From contig NZ_CABVHJ010000020.1 of the NCBI RefSeq assembly GCF_902497745.1, forward strand, positions 62,001 to 126,000: a stretch of DNA of 64,000 nt, in the 5' to 3' direction. The translations under genes were made by a program, and so were the position numbers. Positions within the stretch are counted from its first letter, which is position 1. Each line of letters starts with the position of its first letter. Under the pieces are notes generated by a model. That model had not been told where the DNA came from and ran no database searches. It saw only the letters and a list, made by a program, of their open reading frames with translations. Positions 53,607 to 63,900 of this stretch are shown here, in pieces. This stretch comes from Pseudomonas fluorescens. Its GTDB lineage: Bacteria > Pseudomonadota > Gammaproteobacteria > Pseudomonadales > Pseudomonadaceae.

Positions 53607-54710
53607 ATGTTCAAACGTATTGAAAGGGTTTTGATGTCGGCTGCTGTCGCGCTGACCTCGGCTCATGCGATGGCCGTGACCGGGGGCGGTTCGACATTGC
53701 CTGCGGCGCTGTACACAGGTTCGGCCAACAGTATTCTGCCCGCCAACTTCAGCTATGCATCCGTCGGTAGCGGCGCCGGCAAGACGGCGTTCCTGACCAA
53801 CAATGCCGCCGGCTTCAACACCACTGGCACGGTGCACTTCGCCGCGAGCGATTCGATCCTCAGCGCTGCGGAACTCAGCACCTACAACAACAGCTTCGGT
53901 GTTTTGTTCGGCCCGCTGATCCAGGTGCCTTCGGTGGCCACTTCGGTTGCCATTCCCTACAAAAAAGCCGGTCAGACGGCACTGAACCTGACCAGTGCCC
54001 AGTTGTGCGATGTGTTCGCGGGCAACAAAACCACATGGGGCGCTTTATTGGGCAGCACTGATACCACACCGATCCGTGTTGTTTATCGCAACATTTCCAG
54101 TGGTACGACGGAAATTCTGGCCCGTCACCTGAATTCGGTCTGCCCGAGTCAGTTCATCATCAGTACGAACTTCACCAATGCTCGCCTGCCATCCGGTTCG
54201 GCTCTGCCTTCGAATTGGGTGGGTGTGGCCAGCAACTTTGATGTTGTCATGGCGGTGAACGCGGTTGACGGTTCCGTCGGTTATTCCGGCCCCGATGGCC
54301 TCACCTTGACGAACAATGCTGTGATCGCCCGGGTTAACGGGGTGTTGCCGACGTTGGCCAATGTCTCCCTCGCGCTGTCATCAGTAGCGTTGCCGACCAC
54401 GCCTTACAACCCTGCGCAATGGGCACCGGTGGTGCCTAATCCGGTGGCGGGTTACAAACTGGCGGGCTATACCAACTTGATCTTCGGCCAGTGCTACAAG
54501 GATGCGAGTGTAGCGAGCGATGTTCGTGCCTTCTTGACCAAGCATTACAGTGTGCCCGGCAACATCGCCGCCGGTGTGGCGCACGGTTTTGGCCCGCTGC
54601 CCACGAACTGGAAAAGCGCGGTAACCGCCAACTTCCTCACCAACACCACTGGCAACAACCTCGACATAAACAACCCTTACGTCTGCAATGGCATCGGCCG
54701 TCCGCTTTGA
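53607..54710 (+). CDS. DING-family / PstS-like phosphate-binding protein, copy 2
   Basis: 367 residues from the ATG at 53607 (ATAAGGAGATTGAGC upstream); the longer frame crosses the terminator and is rejected. Signal peptide to about AHAMA, mature start VTGGGSTLPAALY, phosphate-site VVYRNISSGTTEI, end CNGIGRPL. It is a close paralogue of copy 1 over its entire length, so a tandem duplication. The function should equal that of copy 1; different ligand or partner is possible. Confidence 0.88.
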   Translation: MFKRIERVLMSAAVALTSAHAMAVTGGGSTLPAALYTGSANSILPANFSYASVGSGAGKTAFLTNNAAGFNTTGTVHFAASDSILSAAELSTYNNSFGVLFGPLIQVPSVATSVAIPYKKAGQTALNLTSAQLCDVFAGNKTTWGALLGSTDTTPIRVVYRNISSGTTEILARHLNSVCPSQFIISTNFTNARLPSGSALPSNWVGVASNFDVVMAVNAVDGSVGYSGPDGLTLTNNAVIARVNGVLPTLANVSLALSSVALPTTPYNPAQWAPVVPNPVAGYKLAGYTNLIFGQCYKDASVASDVRAFLTKHYSVPGNIAAGVAHGFGPLPTNWKSAVTANFLTNTTGNNLDINNPYVCNGIGRPL

Positions 54711-54729
54711 ATACATGCACTTTTGATTT

Positions 54730-54760
54730 TGGGCAGCCCTTTGCGGGCTGCCTTTCTTTT
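54730..54760 (+). terminator. Terminator after the DING pair
   Basis: GGGCAGCCC-TTTGC-GGGCTGCC stem followed by TTTCTTTT. Confidence 0.88.
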
Positions 54761-54914
54761 GAGCGCCCGGCGCTCTTGGTCCGCGAATACTCCCCCAACA
54801 TGAAGTTTGTGTGACATCCGTTCGGTCGTGCCCCTCGCCAACCGCCTATGACGTAACAGCAGGTTCTTGCTTGCCTGCGGCCATGTGTGGCAATCAAAAA
54901 AGGATCTCGTAGTG

Positions 54915-57900
54915 ATGCTCGCTCGCCCATCCCGTCGTACCAGCGTTCAGCCCTTCCAGCGTGAAGCCGTGGAGCCGGCGCTGTGGCTGCTAAAACCGTT
55001 GGCGCAGGCCGTGGCGTTGTGCCTGGTGGCGGGCAGCGCTCAGGCGCAGACAGCGTTCAGTTCCAGCTGGTTTGCCGCCAAGGGCGCCGCGCAGCAGGCG
55101 GCAGCAGCACGGCCGAGCGTGGGTGGGTTGCCAGGGATGACGCCGCCATTGGCCCAGCAGCAAAAGGCCAATGCGCAACTGCAGCGTTCGATCCAGACCC
55201 TGAACAACACCGTTGCCGCGATTGCCGCACAACAAGCGGCGCAGGCGGCCGGACGCGCCGCTGCGCTGGGCACGGTGCAGGTTGTGCCCGACGGGCTGGG
55301 CGAGGGCGGTTTGAAAGTCGATAACAGCCTGGCCCAGGGTTGGCAGAACGCCAAAGGCCCGCAACAGACCCAGGCCGACGGCAAGACCACCGTGAAGATC
55401 GAGCAAACCGCCGACAAGGCAATCCTCAATTGGGAAACCTTTAACGTCGGGCGCAACACCACGGTCGAATTCGCCCAGCAGTCGAACTGGGCAGTGCTCA
55501 ATCGGGTCAACGATCCAAATGCGCGGGCCAGCCAGATTCAGGGGCAGATCAAGGGTGACAGCACGGTGATGCTGGTCAACCGCAACGGCATCGTCTTCAG
55601 CGGCAGCAGTCAGGTCAACGTACGCAACCTGGTGGCGGCGGCGGCGAATATCTCCGATATCCAGTTCCGCGATCGTGGGTTGTACTTCGACAGCACCGGC
55701 ACGCAGCCGACCTTCACCGATGCCGCTGGCAAGGTGTTGGTGGAGCGCGGCGCTTCCATCGCAACCCGCCAGCCGGCCTCGTCTACCGCTGCCGGTGGCT
55801 ATGCTTTGCTGCTCGGCAGCGAAGTGCAAAACGACGGCAGCATCAGTACCGCCAAAGGCCAAACCGTGCTGGCCGCTGGTGATCGTTTCTACATTCGCAA
55901 AGGTTCGGGCACCGAGGGTAATGCGCTGTCCACCACCTTCGGCAACGAAGTCATCCCGGGCTTCAAGGCCGGCGCGGTGACGGGTAACGTCACCAACAAC
56001 GGCATGATCCAGTCTGCCACCGGCGACATCACCCTGACCGGTCATGATGTGGTGCAGAACGGTGTGTTGCTCGCGAGTACGTCAGTGGCCACGCGCGGCA
56101 CGATTCACCTGACCAATCCGAGCACCGATAACAATGGCAGCGTCACGCTGGGGCAGGGCAGCGCCACGGCCATCATGCTCGACAGCAGTGATCTCAGCGC
56201 CCTCGACAGCCAGCGCGACGCGAGCCTGAGCAATGTCAGCGCGAACAACCGGATCCGTGGCGACCAGTCACGCATCGAGCTGCAGAGCGGTGGTACGGTC
56301 GAGTTCCAGAGCGGTTCGATCACCCTGGCCACTGGCGGCCAGGTCGCGGTCAGTGCACAACGCCGCAGCCTGGTGCGTGACGGCGCGATGATCGATGTGT
56401 CCGGTGCCCTCGGCGTCAAAGTGGCGATGGAAAACAACAACATCAAGATCAACGTGCAAGGCAACGAGCAGCGCGATGCTTCGGTGAATCGCGAGAAAGG
56501 CGCGCTCAACAGCAATGACATCTGGGTCGATGTACGCGAGCTGGTTTATGTGCCGGCAGGCACCAACGGTTATGCCACCGATCGCTGGTACACGGCGGGC
56601 GGTTTGCTCGAAGTCGGCGGTTATCTCGGTACGCAAGGCCACAGCGTTGGCGAGTGGATGGCCCAGGGTGGCACGGTGAGTTTTACCGGCAACGACGTGG
56701 TCACCGAAAAGGGGTCGCTGATCAACCTGTCCGGCGGCACCCTGGATGTGCAGAGTGGCGAGATTCGCCAGAGCTGGCTGCGCGGCGCAGATGGCAAGTT
56801 GTATGAAGTGTCGCGCGCGCCGGGGGATCTGCTCTACAGCGGGCTGTACAAAGGCTATGAGGACAACAGCGAACGCTGGGGCCAGACGAACTACTTCTAC
56901 AATCCGCTGATCGCGCCACGCTCACGCTTCGAGTCGGGTTACACCGTCGGCCGCGACGCCGGGCAACTGGTGATCGCCACGGCCAACGCCGTACTCGACG
57001 GGCAGATGATTGGCGAGGTGTATCAGGGCGAACGGCAAAATCAGGCGGCCAAACCGGTACTCGATGGCTACGAACAGAGTCAGACCGCACTGGCGCGGCG
57101 GGCGCAGTTGATCGTCGGCAGTTATGACCCGACCTATGTTGCTGCTGCGAGCGGCTTGTTGTACTCGCTCAATCCGACGCTCGACCAAGTGCAGATTGGC
57201 GGCGAACGTCCACTTGCTGGCAGTGATCTGGACCTGGCCGGTGCGGTGTCCGATGCGCGCAAGGGCACGTTGTATCTCGATAACGATCAACTCAATGGCT
57301 TCCGGCTCGGTGCGCTCAAGGTCGCGGCCAAGGATCAGGTCGTCGTCGACGGCGCGCTGACGGTCGATAGCGGCGGCGACATCACCCTGTATTCCCCGGA
57401 CGTGCAGATCGACGCAGACCTGACCGCGCGTGGCGGTAGCGTGCGCCTGGGCAACGTGCTCAATCAGTTCCTCAGCAGCGATACCGCTGACACTCGGCTT
57501 ACGGCGAAGGTCGATAAGGCCACGCAGGTAAAAGTGGCCGACGGTGTGCGACTCGATACCCGTGGCGTGTGGAGCAACCTGCGCACCAACCCGGACGACG
57601 GTGCGAGTCTCGCTTACTTGAATGGCGGTCTGCTGTCGATCCGCAGCAGTGGCGATATCGATATGGGTGCGGGCAGCTTGCTCGATGTGTCTTCCGGCGG
57701 TGCCGTATTGGCCAACGGCAAGACCCGCGGTGGCAAGGGGGGCGATTTGACGCTGGAATCCAGTGCGATTTCGGCGCCCGGTAAAACGCACCTCAACCTT
57801 GCGGGCGATTTGCGTGGCTACGGTGTCACGGGCGGCGGCACGCTGACGGTACAGGCCAACAAAATACTCGTCGGTCAGACCGACAAGGTGCTGGCCGACA

Positions 57901-60900
57901 ACACCCTGCAGCTGTCTGCCGATCTGTTCAGCAAGGGCTTTTCCGCCTACAACCTCATCGGCTTGAGCGGCCTGGACGTTGCCGACGGTACGGCGATTGA
58001 TGTGAACATGCCGGTGTACCGTTTCGCTGATGCCGCGCCGAATCAGGTCAGTGGTGTCGACCCGCAAACGGCGTTGGAGTTGTGGACGCCAACGTTGTTC
58101 CAGGAAAACCCGACCAAGGGCCTGCTTACCCAACGCGGCGGCGCCAGCCTGACGTTGCAGGGCGGCGCCAGTCTGATCGGTTTGATCGATGCCGCCAACA
58201 GCGCGTTGACGCTGGGTCGCGGTTCGCGCATCAGCGTTGATCCGGGGCAGAGCATCAAACTGCGTGGTGCCGGGCAGATCACGGTGGAAGGTGAACTGAA
58301 TGCCTGGGGCGGGACGATTGATATTCGTCAGCAGCAGTTGGGCGCGATCAACCCGGGCACCTCCAATCAAGTGGCGGATTCGAATGCGCACAACCGTTCG
58401 ATCTGGATCGGCGAGCAGGCCGTACTGGATGTCGCCGGACGCGCCAATACAGCCATTGATGTTCTGGGGCGCACGTACGGTCAGGTCGGCAAGGGCGGCA
58501 GCATCATCATCGGCGGCGAAATAGACACGAAACTGGCGACGGCCACAGCGGCCGATGCCTATGTCATCGTGCGCCAGGGCGCTCGACTCGATGCGTCCGG
58601 CACCGAAGCTGTTGTCGATATCGCCGGTCAGGGGCCGACCCGCGTCGCAACGGACGGCGGGCGCATCAGCCTGAGTTCCTACAACGGCTTGTTCGTGGAG
58701 GGCAGCTTGCGTGCGGCGGCCGGAGGTGTCGGCGCTGCCGGTGGGCGTCTGGAGTTGGCGCTTGAGGCCCCGTTGTACATGGACTCGGCAAGCAATGCGG
58801 TGCGTGCTCCAAGGGAAATCATTATCGGCCAAGGCCCAGGGGACGCGCGGTTGTCCGCCACTCTGCGGCCGGACGAGGGCGCCGACAGTTTGCGCTACGG
58901 CCAGACGCGCCTGAGTGCCGATGGATTGATGGCCGGCGGTTTCGACAACCTGAGCCTGCTGAGCAACGGCTTGCTGTCGTTTGACGGTGACGTCAATTTG
59001 CACATGAACCAGAGCCTCAATCTGTATGCCGGGGCGCTCTCGCTGGCAGAAAATTCCAGTGATGCGGCACGTATCGATTTGCGCGCGCCGTACCTGCGCC
59101 TGTCCGGTGTCGGTACTTACTTTGAAGCCCCCACCATGACGCGGCCACGGGTGACCCTCAATCCCACGAACCGACTGTCGCAGGCCTCGTTCAATGCCTC
59201 GGCGAACCTGCTGGATGTGGGCAACGGGCTGTCGTTCGGCACCCAGGGTGCGATCTTGCAACAGCAAGGACCTGCCGTTGCATACAGCCGCCGGGCATTC
59301 GGCCTGGTGTCGCTCGACAGCAGCGGTGACCTGCGTTTCCTCGCGCCCAATGACCGTGCCGAAAAAACCCGCCTGTGGACCCCGGGTGACTTGAATCTCG
59401 GTGCGGCGCAAATCTACCCGGCCACGGGCGTCCAGGCCGAAGTGCGCGCCGGCTATCAGGGCGCTGATCGGGCGAACGAACACACCCTGCGGATCAGCGG
59501 TCGCGGCGCGGCACCTGCGGCGGTGCCTTACTCGGTATTCGGCAGTTTGAACCTGACCGCGGGCACCATCGAGCAGGGCGGGGTCATCCGCGCACCGTTG
59601 GGCCTGATCACCGTGGGTGACGATGTCCTGACCACCACACATGAGGTGCGCCTGTTGCCGGGCAGCGTGACGTCGGTCAGCGCCGCCGGGCTGGTCATGC
59701 CTTACGGTGGCACCACCGACGGCATCGACTATCGCTACAACGACAAGTCGGTCGTCTTGAATGGCATCACCGGCGAAACCAATGGCGTGGTCGTCAACTC
59801 GCAATACATCGATGTACAGAGTGGTGCGACCCTCGATCTGTCCGGTGGCGGTGATCTTCGCGGCGCCGGTTTCGTTTCCGGGCGTGGCGGCTCCACCGAT
59901 GCCCGTCTCAATCCGCTTGTACGCAACGCCGCTGACGGCACCTTCAGCTTGCCAGGGCTTGCAAGCAATCCGGTCTACGCCATCGTGCCGGGCAATCAGA
60001 GCGTCTATGCACCGGTGGTGGCAGGGGCCTCTGCAGTGGATCCGCGTGTCGGCCAGCAGATCACCCTTGGCGCGGGCGTGCCCGGTCTGGCAGCCGGCAC
60101 CTACACCTTGTTGCCCTCCAGCTTTGCCCTGTTGCCGGGGGCATTCCGAGTGGAAGTCAATGGTCAGGCGACGCCGAGCGGGACGACGCGTGCGCTGCAA
60201 CTGCGCAACGGTTCCTGGACCAGCAGCGGGCAGATGTCGATTGCCAATACCGGTTTGCATGACAGCCTCGCCAGTCAGGTGATTGTGACGTCTGCCGATG
60301 TGTTGCGCCGCTACTCGCAATACAACGAAACCAGCCTGACCCAATTCATTTACAGCGATGCCGCACGACGGGGCGTGCCGCGTGCGTTGGCACCCATGGA
60401 TGGCAAGACGCTGGACTTGCGTCTGAACACCGGTGGCGAACAAGACATTGCTTTGCTGTTCAACGGGCAGGCGTTGTTCAAGGCCGCCGAGGGGGGCTCG
60501 ATCGGCACCGCTGTACTGCGCGGGGGCAATGCTGGCGCGAATTTTGAAATCCTCGGCGCAGGGCATACGCCAACCCCTGACTTCAATGGCGTGTCGGTCT
60601 ACGCCGACACGCTCAACAATCTCAATGCCGGACGCCTGAGCATCGGTGCGATGCCGAAGGTCCAGTACAACAACTCGGCCAACATCATCGGTTTCGTTGG
60701 CACCAGCACCGACATTGTTTTACGTGAAGGGGCGATCCTTTCCGCGCCGGAAGTGCTCTTGCGCACCACGTCGACCCTTGGCGGCATCACGGTCGAGGCC
60801 GGGGCGGGGATCAATACACTGGGACGGGGCGATGTGGCCTACGACTCAACGGCGGGCTTTTTCTATCAGCCTGACCAATCCAGCCTGTTGCTCGCTTCCA

Positions 60901-63900
60901 ACGGTTGGACCCACGTTCTGGCGCCGAAAGCGGCCAGCGGCATTTCCGGCGGCGGCAGCATACGCATCGGTGTCTGCACAACGGCTGTGTGCAACAACCC
61001 GGCCATCCTTTATTCGAATGGCAGTCTGACGGTCGCCACAGACAATCAATTCGAACTCGACGAAGCGGTGCGCTTCGGCACACGTCAGTTGGCGCTTTCG
61101 GTCGGCTCGGTCAACGCCGGCAGTGCCGAGGCGCTGGCAGCGGCAGGCAGTCGCGTACCGGCAGGGTTGATGCTGAACCAGAACGTGCTCAATCGACTGC
61201 TGCGTGGCGATACGCAGTACGGCGCACCGGCGCTGGAAACCCTGAGCCTGACCACGCGCGATGCTTTCAATTTCTACGGCAGCGTGAGCCTCGACACCCT
61301 CGATCCGCAGACCGGCCAAAGCAAACTGCAGAATCTGCTGCTGGCCACCCCGGCGATTTATGGCTGGGGCGATGCCAGTGATGTGGCGAGCATCCGCACC
61401 GCCAATTTGATCTGGAATGGCGCCACGCAAAGTCCTGGCGGCGTGATCACCGCTGGCGCCGGTACGGGCAGCGGCACTCTGGACATTCAGGCACAACGCA
61501 TCGAGCTGGGTTACGGCCCGATGCCGCAAGCGAGCGGCCTGGATCAGAACAATCGTCTGGCGCTGGGTTTTGCCAACGTCAACCTGACGGCCAGCGACCG
61601 CATCACCGCCAACCACAAGGGCAGCCTCGCGGTGTATCAGCAGCAGGGCGCTTACGACCCGCTCACGGGCTATAGCTACAGCGGCGGTAACCTGAATCTG
61701 CGTACGCCGTTGCTCACCGGTGAAGCCGCGTCGGTCAACCTGCTCAAGGCTGGCAACAATCTGACGCTCAGCGGTGGTGGTGCTTCCGGGGTCGCGGAGG
61801 CGTTGGGCGCAGAACTCAATCTTGAGGCACGCAATATCGTGCTCGACAGCCGCATCGCTTTGGCCAGCGGCAAACTGACGGTGAAGTCTGAAGAGGATCT
61901 GAATCTCGCCAGCGGCGCGGTGCTGGATCTGGCCGGGCGTACCTTGCCGTTCAACGACGTGAAAAAATACAGCTGGGGCGGCGATGTGTCGCTGTACAGC
62001 GCCAACGGCAATATTCGCCAGGCGGCGAGCTCGCGGATTGATCTGTCGGCGAAGAACAATCAGGCCGGCAACCTCAGTGCCATCGCTCTGGCCGAGGCGG
62101 CCGGAATCGTTGATCTGCAGGGTGAAATCCTCGGCGGCAGCAGCGGTTACTACGACGCCGGCGGCACATTGGTGCCGTACAAGGCCGGCGGCGTGGACAT
62201 TCGCGCGCAGCGCCTCGGCGGTGACGCCTCAGAACAGTTTGCGGCGCTCAATCAGCGCCTGAACGCCGGGCAAGTGTTTGGCAGCCGCAGCCTGCAACTC
62301 AAACAGGGCAATCTGCTGATCGGCGATGGCCTTAAGGCCAGCGAGGTCAATGTCTCGGTGGACAACGGCAGCCTGACCGTGGCGGGTCTGATCGACGCCA
62401 GTGGCGAGCGCGTCGGCAGTATTCGCCTGGCGGCGAAAAACGCGCTGACCCTGGCCGGTAACAGTGTGCTCGATGCCCATGGTCGCGTGTTGCGTGTCGA
62501 CAGCTACGGCAAGATCATCGATGCGCCGAACCGGGCCACGGTCGAACTCAACGCCGGCGATGGCGTGCTTACGCTGGCCTCGGGCGCGCGGATCGATCTG
62601 CGTCACGGTACTGACGCAGTGCCCGGCTATCTGGCGGGGCAAAACGATGGAATGCTGCGTGGCACGCTGGAGCTGAACGCGCCGCGTCTGGGCAGCAATG
62701 ACATCGCCATCGACGCCAGTGGTGCAATGACCATTCAGGGCGCGCGGTCCATCGGCCTCAATGGCGTGCGCCGCTATACCGATGCTCGCGATGGAACCGA
62801 TCAGGCGGTCACTGGCCGACCGTATCAAGTCATCGATCAGGCCATGCTCGATCGCATTCACGCTGATAGCGACACCTTCATCAATGCAGCGCTCAATAAC
62901 AGTGATCTGCTGCAACGCAAACTCGCCGGGCTGAATAACGCCACCTACGCCGACGCGTTCCACCTGCGCCCGGGCGTGGAAATCGCCAGCAAGACGGCTG
63001 ACGGTGACCTGGTGGTGGAGGGTGATCTGGATTTGTCCGGTTACCGTTACGCCAGCCTGAATCCACACACGCGCCTGAATCCGTCGATCTACGGGTCAGG
63101 GGAGGCCGGCAGTCTGATCATTCGCGCCGGTGGCAATCTCGACATCTACGGCAGCATCAACGATGGCTTCGCACCGCCACCGGAAACCCAGGATGACGCC
63201 GGCTGGAAACTGATTGCCGGTGTGCAGCCGTTTGGTGGCGACCTGATCGTGCCGGGTAGCGGAGTTTCGCTGGCCGAAGGCACGCAATTCCCGATAGGCG
63301 CCACCCTCAATTACGACGTGACTATCCAGGGCGCGGTTTTGGCCAGTGGCACGTTGTTGCCGACGCAGGCGGTGCTGGGTGAGGCGTACACTTTCAGCGC
63401 GGGCACTGTGCTGGCGGGGGCGATTCACGACCAGAACGGTAACCTGCTGTACGCTGCCGGTACGCTGCTCAGCGACAGCGTGACGCTGCCTGCCGCAACA
63501 CGCCTGGGTGCCGGCATTCGATTGAACAAGGCTACTGCCCTGCAGGCGATGAACTGGCCCAAGGGTGTGCCGTTGCCAAGCGTTTACAACGCGGATCTGA
63601 TTACCTTCTCCGGCGTGAAATTAAAGGGCGAGCTGGCCTTGCTGCGCGGTTCGCTGATTCCGTCGATGACCGATGTGAAGCTCGCCGAAGGCACTTCGCT
63701 GATCGAATTGCGTCCGTTCAACGGCACACAACAAGGCAAGAACTGGGCGGTGGCCAGCATGCTACCGTCGGGCAGCGCTTCGTGGTCGATGCGCGTGGTG
63801 GCCGGTGCAGATCTGGATGCTGCCGACAGCCGTGCGGTTAAACCGCTGACCCCTGAAGGTCATCTGCGCTTGGCGGACAGTCATTACGGCGTCAACATCA

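Noticed and set aside
56922-60566. Long antisense frame in the pdtA-like gene (1,214 codons)
   Set aside because: Composition shadow of a repetitive GC-rich gene; no start context, no recognisable protein features.
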